From Clostridia bacterium (GTDB taxonomy: Bacteria > Bacillota > Clostridia > Monoglobales > Monoglobaceae), in contig JAFYXL010000025.1 in NCBI GenBank assembly GCA_017546165.1, positions 1 to 64,000 of the forward strand: a DNA stretch of 64,000 nucleotides. The letters are read 5' to 3'. Of this stretch, positions 36,647-45,103 are shown in pieces. A program made the translations under genes and the position numbers. The notes beneath the pieces are model-generated. The model saw only the letters and a program-made list of their open reading frames with translations. It searched no databases and was not told where the DNA came from. The number at the start of each line of letters is the position of its first letter. Position 1 is the first letter of the stretch.

Positions 36647-39600
36647 CTATTTCTCAAACTTTGTCCAGTCAGGACTGTCTGTTAACTTTATCCATTTCTC
36701 GCAAACACCATCAGCCTTAATTTCATAATTATGACTATTGGTAGCTTCTTGCACCGCAAGATAGTACCAAGCATTCTCGTCACTGTTGTCTTTCCAGGTT
36801 ATCATACCGTCAAGCAAATCTTCTTTGCTTTCAGGCACACGATTAAGCACACGGTTAACAAGTGTCATAACCTCTGCTCTTGTAATGTTATCATCAGGAC
36901 GAAAACTTCCGTTTTCACCAATAATCCATCCAAGATTTGCAGCTGTATTTATATATTCTTTTGCCCAATGGCCGTCAATATCCTTAAAGAAGCTTTCTCC
37001 CTTGTAAACACCGTTTGAAAATCTTGCCGCAATAGTAGTAAACTCTGCTCTGGTAATAAACGCATCAGGTTCAAAAGCTTTTTCCGTTCTGCCGTTCAGA
37101 ATTTCAAGCTGTGTAAGTGTTGAGATTGCGGTGTTATACCACTCATCAGCCGCTACATCACCGAATTCATTTTCCTTTGTCAAACTTTCTTTTCTTACTT
37201 CCTCGGTCAAAAGACGGAAGAAAATTGTTGCCACTTCGGCTCTTGTTGTTTCTGCATTAGGATAAATATATCCTCCGTCACGTCCAAAAATGTACGCACA
37301 GTGTTTATCTGTAAGCATTTGTATCCTATCACTTATATCTTCAACCCACTTAGCATAAATTGTTATATTTTTTATCAATTTTATACTTGTTATCTTGTGA
37401 CTGAGTTCCTTGTCGATATACCAACCCTCAAAGTTGTAACCTTCTTTTTCAGAAACGTAATTTGCTAAATCAACAATGTCATTTTTATTTTTTACAACCT
37501 TGCTTATCGCAGAACCACCGTTTGTATTGAATGTAATAGTATAATTTGTAACGCCCGAACCTCCACCGTACGTTACATTTGCATTCCATTTTGCATAAAC
37601 GGTTTTTGCATCATCGAGAATGACCGACGATATACTTTGTGTTAAACCTGCATCGCTGTACCAACCTGCAAATGTATAACCCGTTTTTTCAGGTCTGTAT
37701 GCCGACAAATCAACAACACTATTTACCTCTTTGTCCGTAACCGAAGGAATCAAATTACCGCCATTTGTTTCAAATGTAAGTGTGTTGTAAACTGCACCGC
37801 CTTCAATATAAATTATAGAATCAATTACTGAATTTGTATCTGCAAGTTTTTCACGTCCGGTAAGATATATACCTGCATTGTCAGTTGAGTTTTGTGCGTT
37901 TATTACTGTGATTTTAGACCCTGCAACAGTGAGCTTATCGCATTCGACTGTATTTTTGATACCATACTCAACACCATCAATGATAATTGTAGAATTTACG
38001 ATGTTTCCTGCTACGTTTCTAAGTGCATTATCATCTAGATTTTTAAGTACAATTGTCGATTCTTCTATATCAAACTCTACTGAAAGAATACCTCGCGTTT
38101 CTGTGCCGTTATTGTCTCCGTCATAAACAAGCTTTGTACCTACTTCCATTGTAAGTTTAGGATTAGCCCCATCACCGTATATAACAGCTGTTGCGTCAAC
38201 ATCTGTAAGGTTAATTTCAGCGGCGTTAACCAGTGTCAATTCACCAGCAGACCCGATCACAACAATTCCCTGGTTTGCAATCACATTTCTACCTACAATC
38301 TTTGCATTATCAAGAGTAAGTTTACCCATTACTGTGAACGGCACAGCATATATCCCTGCTTCATCAACAAAACCACTTGCTGTTGCATCTATATTTGTGA
38401 GATCAATTGTACCGTCCTTGATTATAAAATTCTCATCATTTTCTATTACTATAGCTTTTGTAGGTGTAATTGTATTGCCTAAAAGGTTAATTTCAACAGG
38501 TCCTGTCATTTCTTTTGCTCTATCAAGAGCATTTTCTAATGATGTGTAACATAAACCATCAACGGATGCAGCTATATCACTAACAGGAGGATTGGAATTA
38601 CCCTGTGCATCGAAGGTGATATTCTCAATAGTAATATTGGTCAAGATGCTTGTAGGGTTACCGCCATAAACATATCCCAAAGCATATTCTGCATAGGAAT
38701 TTCCGTACGCACCAATATATGTCTGGATTAGAATATTCTTTGCCACAAGGTTGCTACCTGCAATGGGTTGTGTACCATTGTTGTCTTCAGCCATACCTAC
38801 AATCGAACCAAGACCCCCTGCGGCAGACCTTATTACAAGGCCGTTTCCTGTTCCCTCAACTATGGAGTTTTTAACATTGGTTGTACCTTCGCCTGCATAT
38901 CCAACCATACCGCCTGCACACCAAAAGGTAGAATTGATTGTGCCTTCAGCTTTTACAGAACTGTTGTCTATCACAACATAGCCATGGCCAACAATTCCGC
39001 CAATGTAACCGCGTCCTGAGATATCAATCTTGCCGGTTATATGAACATTGGTAATCTTTGTGCTTGCAAAAGCATTACCTACCACACCACCAACATAATT
39101 GCTGTTATTTGTAGATTTTACTGTAACATTATTAAAAGTAAGATTTTTGATTTCGGCATTGCCTGTTGTGTAAGCAAAGAAACCGAGCCCATTCCCTGTT
39201 GTCTGTACGTTGAGGTTAGAAATCGTATGACCGTTACCGTCAAACACACCCTTGAATGAACCGTGGTCACCTGCCATACTGCCAATAGGGTTCCAATTCT
39301 CGCCAATACCATCGCCATCTTCATCAAGGTCAATATCAGCGTTAAGTTTAATATATTTTCCTGTAAACTGGCTGGCTCCGTCAGATGCCTGTTCATCAAC
39401 CTTATCTCTGAATAACTTCAAATCATCAATATTATTGATTTGATATGGGTCTGCTGCTGTACCTTGACCTATAAGAACTTTTTTAATTCCCAAAGTTTCG
39501 TCACCGTTATCTACTGTTTCAAAAGGAAGACCCTCTGCAACAGAAACGTTTGTTGCCTTGATAGAACTGCTACCATCAATATTAAGAGTTAAATCTGCAC

Positions 39601-40744
39601 CTGCAAAAATACTGAAATCGCGAACATCCTCGATAACAGAGCCATTCTTCAGCGTAACAGATGCTTTGTCATCAATAATAAAGCTGTCCTGTGTATCTGT
39701 TGTTCCAACAACCTTAATAGAGGAATTGTCGAGAGTGAGACCTACGTTTGCGTAATTATCGTCGTCATAAGAATTCTTAAGCAAGAAATACCCGGTTTGG
39801 ATATTTGCATCTTCTGCATAGAATGTGCCGGAATATGCGCCAATATAGTAATCGCAATCAAATTCTATAGTTGAATCATCATCGTCACCGTAGATGTATA
39901 GACCTGCATCTGCAGTTTCATTATAACGCAGAATAGTAGTGCCATCCACATCTATTCTTCCACCATTGTCAACCGTGGTCTTTGCATCATAGCCGTGATA
40001 GAAAGTTTCAGCTACTTCCAAAGTACCCTCAATCGTGTTTACACCATCTGTGTCATAGAAGAGGTTGCCGGCCTTAACAGTAACGCCACTGCCGATATTG
40101 AAATCATTTGCATAAATCCAATCATCATAAGTACTTGTAACAGTAACTCCGCCTTCAACATTTGTGGTTAAAGTACAGCCGTTAAAAGATTCAATAGACT
40201 CGGTTACATCGCGTACAACATTTACTTTGCGGCCGTTAAAATCACCAATAGCTTCATCAAGCGTTTTGTAAGCTACGACACCACCGGTAAATCCCTCTGC
40301 AATGGCAACTATCTTATTAAGATTGTCGGGGCCATTGAAACGAACATCGTTTTCAGCAACCTCAACTCCGTCGGCGAACAGTTTAACCAAAGTGGGGTTC
40401 ATATCATATTTGGGATAGCCCTCTGCCCACTCAACATTCCAGTATTCGTCATTATTTTCACCAAAGTTGATGTTCCATGTAACATATACATCGCCGTTGA
40501 TTATGCCACCAACATCGTTCAATGATGTAGATGCAATCTTTGTTTCACCCTCGTAAAGTTCAACTACTAAACTTTCGGTGGAATTGGATGTAGCCTCACC
40601 CCAGAAACTATTAGCATCTGTATAACAGGGAGTAATAGTTCCGAAATCTTCTGAGGTTTGATCTTCAGCGAAAACATTAAAGTTCATCGTGCCCAATACC
40701 ATTGCAACGCAAAGGATTGAGACTAATACTCTTTTTACCTTCAT
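36647..40744 (-). CDS. Large SLH-anchored surface protein with InlB-type repeats
   Basis: 1365 residues from ATG 40744 (GAAGGA seven bases upstream), which begins with a signal peptide MKVKRVLVSILCVAMVLG ... VFAE. The longer frame to 40873 has a charged N-terminus and is rejected. The body is rich in Asn, Asp, Thr and Gly, with beta-helix-like stretches and GLUG-like segments (VGGVVGNAF, IGGIVGHGY, AGGMVGYAG near residues 590-680). Two Listeria-Bacteroides (InlB B) repeats follow, each ending in GWY ... VYAKW or IYAKW (about 1005-1135). Three SLH domains then anchor it to wall polysaccharide (about 1140-1310; TRAEVAT, TRAEFTT, TRAEVMT). It looks like an adhesin or S-layer-associated protein. 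Its promoter lies in a segment flanked by inverted repeats next to a recombinase gene, so expression is probably phase-variable. Confidence 0.88.
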   Translation of the reverse strand: MKVKRVLVSILCVAMVLGTMNFNVFAEDQTSEDFGTITPCYTDANSFWGEATSNSTESLVVELYEGETKIASTSLNDVGGIINGDVYVTWNINFGENNDEYWNVEWAEGYPKYDMNPTLVKLFADGVEVAENDVRFNGPDNLNKIVAIAEGFTGGVVAYKTLDEAIGDFNGRKVNVVRDVTESIESFNGCTLTTNVEGGVTVTSTYDDWIYANDFNIGSGVTVKAGNLFYDTDGVNTIEGTLEVAETFYHGYDAKTTVDNGGRIDVDGTTILRYNETADAGLYIYGDDDDSTIEFDCDYYIGAYSGTFYAEDANIQTGYFLLKNSYDDDNYANVGLTLDNSSIKVVGTTDTQDSFIIDDKASVTLKNGSVIEDVRDFSIFAGADLTLNIDGSSSIKATNVSVAEGLPFETVDNGDETLGIKKVLIGQGTAADPYQINNIDDLKLFRDKVDEQASDGASQFTGKYIKLNADIDLDEDGDGIGENWNPIGSMAGDHGSFKGVFDGNGHTISNLNVQTTGNGLGFFAYTTGNAEIKNLTFNNVTVKSTNNSNYVGGVVGNAFASTKITNVHITGKIDISGRGYIGGIVGHGYVVIDNSSVKAEGTINSTFWCAGGMVGYAGEGTTNVKNSIVEGTGNGLVIRSAAGGLGSIVGMAEDNNGTQPIAGSNLVAKNILIQTYIGAYGNSYAEYALGYVYGGNPTSILTNITIENITFDAQGNSNPPVSDIAASVDGLCYTSLENALDRAKEMTGPVEINLLGNTITPTKAIVIENDENFIIKDGTIDLTNIDATASGFVDEAGIYAVPFTVMGKLTLDNAKIVGRNVIANQGIVVIGSAGELTLVNAAEINLTDVDATAVIYGDGANPKLTMEVGTKLVYDGDNNGTETRGILSVEFDIEESTIVLKNLDDNALRNVAGNIVNSTIIIDGVEYGIKNTVECDKLTVAGSKITVINAQNSTDNAGIYLTGREKLADTNSVIDSIIYIEGGAVYNTLTFETNGGNLIPSVTDKEVNSVVDLSAYRPEKTGYTFAGWYSDAGLTQSISSVILDDAKTVYAKWNANVTYGGGSGVTNYTITFNTNGGSAISKVVKNKNDIVDLANYVSEKEGYNFEGWYIDKELSHKITSIKLIKNITIYAKWVEDISDRIQMLTDKHCAYIFGRDGGYIYPNAETTRAEVATIFFRLLTEEVRKESLTKENEFGDVAADEWYNTAISTLTQLEILNGRTEKAFEPDAFITRAEFTTIAARFSNGVYKGESFFKDIDGHWAKEYINTAANLGWIIGENGSFRPDDNITRAEVMTLVNRVLNRVPESKEDLLDGMITWKDNSDENAWYYLAVQEATNSHNYEIKADGVCEKWIKLTDSPDWTKFEK

Positions 40745-41006
40745 TCGGAAATCCTTCTTTCTTGTTAATTTTTTTGTGTGCGTCTTCGAATGTGCAGATA
40801 ATTCTCTTTCCCTCCTCTTTTTGCTTTCTACTCTAGTACTGTTCTTTTTAATAGGGTCAATGCCTTTTCCCACGGATAGTTATTTAATAATTATGCTTAC
40901 TAATTAGCCCAAAACTTCACATCTAAATTTGTGAAATGAAAAGAATTCTATTTTTGAAATCTTCCTTTTTAGCAAACCGATTATTTATAATAAAACTAAA
41001 AACACC

Positions 41007-41030
41007 TACCACATAATCTGAATTATGTGG
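41007..41030. repeat. Left inverted repeat (recombination site) of the switch
   Basis: 24 bp built of arms CCACATAAT and ATTATGTGG around the asymmetric core CTGA, preceded by TA. It is identical to the reverse complement of 41320-41343. The outer flank AAACACC (41000-41006) also occurs on the inner side of the right site. Palindromic arms with an asymmetric core are typical of tyrosine recombinase crossover sites. Confidence 0.85.
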
Positions 41031-41066
41031 CAAATGATATAGTTCTTACATAAAATTTATTGAGTC

Positions 41067-41095
41067 ATTTTAACATTGTAATCAACTTTTGTCAA
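41067..41095 (-). promoter_or_regulatory. Switch promoter facing the SLH surface gene
   Basis: TTGACA (41095-41090), 17-nt spacer, TAAAAT (41072-41067) on the minus strand. The transcript would start near 41060, cross the left repeat and have a leader of about 315 nt to the SLH start at 40744. I see no comparable promoter between the left repeat and the gene, so the orientation of the segment should decide expression. Confidence 0.75.
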
Positions 41096-41102
41096 TGTTT
41101 TG

Positions 41103-41131
41103 TGGACAATTATTATAAATTTCATTAGAAT
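41103..41131 (+). promoter_or_regulatory. Weak opposing promoter inside the switch
   Basis: TGGACA, 17-nt spacer, TAGAAT on the plus strand, pointing away from the SLH gene in the present orientation. After inversion it would face the surface gene. Confidence 0.35.
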
Positions 41132-41155
41132 ATAACAAAAAAACATAGCAAAAGA

Positions 41156-41187
41156 AGACCAATGTTATATTTTTTTATCATTGGTCT
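41156..41187 (-). terminator. Hairpin inside the switch
   Basis: AGACCAATG and CATTGGTCT form a 9-bp stem with a 14-nt loop. On the minus strand it is followed by TTCTTTTG, so it may shield the switch promoter from read-through out of the recombinase gene. Confidence 0.5.
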
Positions 41188-41319
41188 AGGAAATTAGTGC
41201 GTTTTTTTAGATGAATATAAAATTTTAGAATTGCACAATAGAATTTAAAAAAATAGTAAAATCAGACTTATTATTTGTGAAATATTAAAAGAATTAAATT
41301 ATAAAAAGTCAAACACCTA

Positions 41320-41343
41320 CCACATAATTCAGATTATGTGGTA
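41320..41343. repeat. Right inverted repeat (recombination site) of the switch
   Basis: Same arms as the left site, but the core reads TCAG, the reverse complement of CTGA, so the two sites are inverted relative to each other. On the plus strand the stem is followed by ATTTTTTATTTT and could act as a terminator for transcription leaving the segment. Confidence 0.85.
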
Positions 41344-41361
41344 TTTTTTATTTTCAAAAAC

Positions 41362-42201
41362 TTAACAGCGTAGCAGACCCAGCTTTTGAATTTGTGCACG
41401 ATGGATTTCCCCTGTTTCCATAGTATAAATCCGTGTTGTGTTTATGCTTGTATGACCCAAAATATCCGCTAGACGCACAATATCTTTTTGAACCGAATAA
41501 AAGGTTCTTGCGAAAAGATGTCTTAAATTATGGGGAAAGACCTTTTCTTTTGCAACGTTAGCACTTTCACAAAGTTTTTTCATAGCTTTCCATACATTGC
41601 TCCTATCGAGAGGACTTCCGTTCCTTGATACAAAAACCGGTCCACTTGAAATCCCAACAGTTTTTGAATATTTCATTAGTGCTTTACACAGCGAACCTGG
41701 GATTATCACAACTCTCATTTTACCTTTCAGATTTATATTTGCACGCATCTTTACAAGAGCTTCAACCGTTATAAACTTAAGTTCTGATATTCTGATTCCG
41801 CAGGCACAAATTGTTTGCATAAGCAAATACAACTTTTGATTGCCTTTGTTTTTTGCAGCAGTTAAAAGTCTTTCATACTCCGCTTTAGTAATCTCCTTGT
41901 CACGACTGGCAAAAATCTGACGTTGGATTTTGAGAGTTCTGACTCGTAGGTTATGCCACTCATTATACACAAAAAAACTGTTTAACGATGAAATAATTGA
42001 ATTTACACTTGCAGGGGCAAAATTCTCAATCAAGTGTTGTTTGTAGTCTAAAACAAGTGATTTATCTACCTCGCAATTGCCCACCCACTTTGAAAACACA
42101 TATATATCGTGTATATATTTTTCGATAGTCGCAACTGACTTTTCTTCATTGATTAGGTGAACTCTGTATTTTTCTATTAGACTTTCGGTGATTCGTGTCA
42201 T
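41362..42201 (-). CDS. Tyrosine site-specific recombinase
   Basis: 279 residues with an N-terminal SAM-like core-binding domain (about 5-90) and a catalytic domain (about 105-279). All catalytic residues are visible: Arg137 in CGIRISEL, Lys159 or Lys161 in NLKGKMR, His224 and Arg227 in HNLRHLF, His250 in GHTSINTTR and the nucleophile Tyr259 in IYTMET. The start follows AAAGGAG. Size and domain plan are those of stand-alone Xer/RecV-like integrases. No phage, integron or transposon genes surround it; its neighbour is the repeat-flanked promoter segment, so it probably acts there as the invertase. Whether it also recombines distant sites is unknown. Confidence 0.92.
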   Translation of the reverse strand: MTRITESLIEKYRVHLINEEKSVATIEKYIHDIYVFSKWVGNCEVDKSLVLDYKQHLIENFAPASVNSIISSLNSFFVYNEWHNLRVRTLKIQRQIFASRDKEITKAEYERLLTAAKNKGNQKLYLLMQTICACGIRISELKFITVEALVKMRANINLKGKMRVVIIPGSLCKALMKYSKTVGISSGPVFVSRNGSPLDRSNVWKAMKKLCESANVAKEKVFPHNLRHLFARTFYSVQKDIVRLADILGHTSINTTRIYTMETGEIHRAQIQKLGLLRC

Positions 42202-42283
42202 ACAATAACAACTCCTTTCTATATTAGTATCGTAATTTAAGGATAATAATATTCAAAGGATTTGTCAAGACCCTTGAAAGGTT

Positions 42284-43561
42284 TTATTGTCCTACATCAA
42301 ACATATAATCAAGGAGTGACCAGTTTTGCTGGAATGGTCTCATTAAGTTCCAATATCCTGCTCCCCGCAAACCTTTTTCGTTTATGAGATTAAACTTTTG
42401 CTGTATGCTGCGGACATCTTCAAACCATACTTCATGTACTCTGCCTTGATTATCCGTATATCTGAACCAGGGCGATTGCGAAACTTCATCAAATTGTATT
42501 TCCGCACCGTTTGAAGCCGCAATCTGTATGGCTTCTACATTTGAAATGGAATCCGCCCTTGATTCACCCTTTACATAAGGAAGTGTCCAGTCATAACCAT
42601 AGTTGGGTATGCCCAAAAAAATCTTTTCAGGCGGTATAATTGTGAGTGCATAATCCACCACTTGACGAACATTTCTGATTGGCGCAACAGCTAAAGGCGG
42701 CCCGTAAGTATATCCCCATTCATATGTCATAAGCAGTACTGCATCTGCATTGTCACCTATTGCACGATAATTATGTCCCTCATACAAAAGTCCCCTTTGA
42801 GTATCAGAGGTCTTTGGTGCAAGGGCAGCAATAACCTCATAACCAAGAGGATTTAATGCCGCCCTCAATTTCCCTACGAATTCTCCATACAAAAGGCTGT
42901 CTTCGGGATATACAAACTCAAAATCAATGTCTAGTCCCCGGTAGCCTTTTTGCTCCATATTAGCAATTATTTCATCAATCAGAGTTTCTTGAATGTCAGG
43001 ATTATTAAGAACCAAACTGGCAAGTTCATTACTAAAACCGCCGCTTTCTGTTAATGTTGATAAGTGCATAAGGGGCAAAACCCCATAATTTAATGATATA
43101 TCAATCAGTTCCTCGTCATCAAGCTGGACAAGATTTCCCTCGTTGGTTATTCCATATGTAAACGGTGTCATATAATTTATGTAAGGAAGTGTTTTCCGTA
43201 GCAGATTTTTATCAATATATGGATATGCATATCCATTTACGTCTATTGCCCCATTGGGTTCACGTTCAAACTCAATTATCAGCGTCTGACCCGGATATAC
43301 AAGGGGTCTGCCACCAAGATTAGGATTGTTGCGGTAAATTCTGTTAAGGTCAATTCCATATCTCTGCGCGATTGAGAACAATGTTTCATTTGCCTGTACG
43401 GTATGGTATCTTAAAGGTCTTAAGATAAGCAACGCCTGACCTACTACCAGGTTTGAAATTTCATCAAGATTATTAAGTGCTTTCAAAACAAATGTTGGTA
43501 TATTATATTGCTGAGCAATACTCTCTTGGGTATCTCCTGATTTAACAATATAGATTTCCAT
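42284..43561 (-). CDS. sleL: Spore cortex-lytic enzyme, LysM-GH18 (SleL/YaaH type)
   Basis: 425 residues: two LysM domains (about 1-47 and 51-96, starting IYIVKSGDTQESIAQQYNI and YHTVQANETLFSIAQRYGI), then a glycoside hydrolase 18 barrel with the catalytic motif GLDIDFE (Glu215). There is no signal peptide, as in YaaH/SleL proteins that are made in the mother cell and load onto the spore coat or cortex. These N-acetylglucosaminidases degrade cortex fragments at germination. The gene is isolated, downstream of nothing obvious and followed by the recombinase gene. Confidence 0.9.
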   Translation of the reverse strand: MEIYIVKSGDTQESIAQQYNIPTFVLKALNNLDEISNLVVGQALLILRPLRYHTVQANETLFSIAQRYGIDLNRIYRNNPNLGGRPLVYPGQTLIIEFEREPNGAIDVNGYAYPYIDKNLLRKTLPYINYMTPFTYGITNEGNLVQLDDEELIDISLNYGVLPLMHLSTLTESGGFSNELASLVLNNPDIQETLIDEIIANMEQKGYRGLDIDFEFVYPEDSLLYGEFVGKLRAALNPLGYEVIAALAPKTSDTQRGLLYEGHNYRAIGDNADAVLLMTYEWGYTYGPPLAVAPIRNVRQVVDYALTIIPPEKIFLGIPNYGYDWTLPYVKGESRADSISNVEAIQIAASNGAEIQFDEVSQSPWFRYTDNQGRVHEVWFEDVRSIQQKFNLINEKGLRGAGYWNLMRPFQQNWSLLDYMFDVGQ

Positions 43562-43660
43562 ACTTGCACCTCCATTTATATAGTATATTATGCAAATAAA
43601 AAAATGCCACCCTGATATAAATACACATAATGAAAGCTAAACATAACCTTTGAATATATA

Positions 43661-43697
43661 AAACCCCCTGCAGCACTTATGTGCTACAAGGGGCTTA
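43661..43697 (-). terminator. Terminator of the nfnAB-like pair
   Basis: On the minus strand GCCCCTTGTAGCAC and GTGCTGCAGGGGGT pair with one mismatch around ATAA, followed by TTTTATAT. Confidence 0.85.
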
Positions 43698-43711
43698 TCT
43701 TTAAAGACCAA

Positions 43712-45103
43712 CTATTTGTTTTTTAAATACTCATCAATTGCTTTTGCCGAAGACTTACCTGCTCCCATAGCCAGGATAACCGTTGCGGCTCCCGTAACTG
43801 CATCTCCGCCGGCATAAACACCCTGACGCGATGTAAGACCGCTTTCATCTCTCACAATGATACAACCGCGACGGTCGGTTTCAAGTCCCTCTGTTGTACT
43901 GCGTATAAGCGGATTTGGTGATGTTCCGATTGCCATAACAACTGCATCAACATCCAAAACATACTCTGACCCCTTAACCTCAACAGGTCTGCGCCTGCCT
44001 GATGCATCCGGCTCCCCAAGTTCCATCTTTATACACTTTATACCTTTGACGAAATTGTCTTCTCCGCCAATAATCTCTGTTGGATTATTGAGTGTAAGAA
44101 AAATTATTCCCTCTTCCTCTGCGTGCTCCACTTCTTCAAGTCGGGCAGGCATTTCCTCCATTGAACGTCTATATACTATATAAGTTTTTTCTGCGCCAAG
44201 ACGTTTTGCGCATCTTGCCGCATCCATAGCAACATTTCCGCCGCCAACCACAGCAACCCTTTTAGCCTTCATTATCGGTGTCTGCGAGTTTTCCTTATAG
44301 GCTTTCATAAGGTTTGTCCTTGTCAAAAACTCATTGGCCGAATATACACCGTTCAAATTTTCACCGGGAATATTCATAAATCTTGGCAGACCTGCGCCGG
44401 AACCAATAAATACCGCATCAAATTCCATTTCAAAAAGTTCATCCACGGTTAAGGTCTTACCTATTACAACATTGGTAACCACCTGGACACCCAGTCTCTT
44501 TAAGTTATCAATTTCTTTTTTTACAATTTCCTTAGGGAGTCTGAATTCAGGTATTCCATAAACCAAAACTCCGCCTGCAACGTGCAGCGCCTCATAAATC
44601 GTGACGCTGTAACCCATTTTTGCCAGGTCCCCTGCACAGGTAAGACCTGATGGTCCTGACCCTATAACCGCTATTTTTTTGCCATTTGGCTTGATGTCGC
44701 AGTTTGATTTGTCACTTCCATTTTTCATATGCCAGTCCGCAACAAAGCGTTCAAGCCTTCCGATTGCAACAGGTTCACCTTTGATACCCCTTACGCAATC
44801 CTTTTCACACTGTTTTTCCTGAGGACAAACTCTGCCGCAAACAGCCGGGAGCGAGCTTGATTTATAAATCACGTCGTAAGCACCTTCAAAATCACCCTTT
44901 GCCACTTTTTTGATAAAGTCGGGGATATGTATCTGCACGGGGCAGCCGCTAACGCAAGGCATATTTTTGCAATTAAGGCAACGCTTTGCCTCATCTATTG
45001 CTTGTTCATCTGTATAACCAAGTGCAACCTCATCAAAGTTTTTGTTTCTTACATTGGGGTCCTGCACCGGCATCACATTCTTATTTAGTGACATATTAGC
45101 CAT
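43712..45103 (-). CDS. NfnB/GltA-type NADPH-dependent flavoprotein (glutamate synthase small-subunit family)
   Basis: 463 residues. The N-terminal Fe-S region has CLNCKNMPCVSGCPVQIHIPDF and CGRVCPQEKQCEKDCVRG. An FAD site GSGPSGLTCAGDLAKMG and an NADPH site GGGNVAMDAARCAKRLGAE follow. Annotated as gltA when alone, but next to the partner below it matches the NfnB subunit of the electron-bifurcating NADH-dependent ferredoxin:NADP+ oxidoreductase. I use ATG 45103 after AAAGGGGGT; it overlaps the end of the partner gene by 8 bp, indicating translational coupling. No glutamate synthase large subunit is nearby. Confidence 0.88.
   Translation of the reverse strand: MANMSLNKNVMPVQDPNVRNKNFDEVALGYTDEQAIDEAKRCLNCKNMPCVSGCPVQIHIPDFIKKVAKGDFEGAYDVIYKSSSLPAVCGRVCPQEKQCEKDCVRGIKGEPVAIGRLERFVADWHMKNGSDKSNCDIKPNGKKIAVIGSGPSGLTCAGDLAKMGYSVTIYEALHVAGGVLVYGIPEFRLPKEIVKKEIDNLKRLGVQVVTNVVIGKTLTVDELFEMEFDAVFIGSGAGLPRFMNIPGENLNGVYSANEFLTRTNLMKAYKENSQTPIMKAKRVAVVGGGNVAMDAARCAKRLGAEKTYIVYRRSMEEMPARLEEVEHAEEEGIIFLTLNNPTEIIGGEDNFVKGIKCIKMELGEPDASGRRRPVEVKGSEYVLDVDAVVMAIGTSPNPLIRSTTEGLETDRRGCIIVRDESGLTSRQGVYAGGDAVTGAATVILAMGAGKSSAKAIDEYLKNK

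Larger units (their letters stand above)
41031..41319. other. Putative invertible promoter segment (289 bp)
   Basis: An AT-rich, non-coding segment bounded by the two inverted repeats. It contains a consensus promoter towards the SLH gene (41067-41095), a weaker opposing promoter (41103-41131) and a hairpin at 41156-41187. A tyrosine recombinase gene begins 19 bp beyond the right repeat at its 3' end. Inversion is inferred from architecture; only one orientation is present in this sequence, the one in which the strong promoter faces the surface gene. Confidence 0.75.

Noticed and set aside
40745-40873. N-terminal extension of the SLH protein
   Set aside because: The extension is highly charged and would bury the signal peptide; ATG 40744 has GAAGGA at correct spacing.
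41007-41343. Two repeats taken as the start of a CRISPR array
   Set aside because: Only two copies, inverted relative to each other, 289 bp apart, with no cas genes. The recombinase and promoter explain them better.
43712-45103. Glutamate synthase small subunit acting in glutamate synthesis
   Set aside because: There is no large subunit nearby, and the overlapping NfnA-like gene points to an NfnAB transhydrogenase instead; reported as such.
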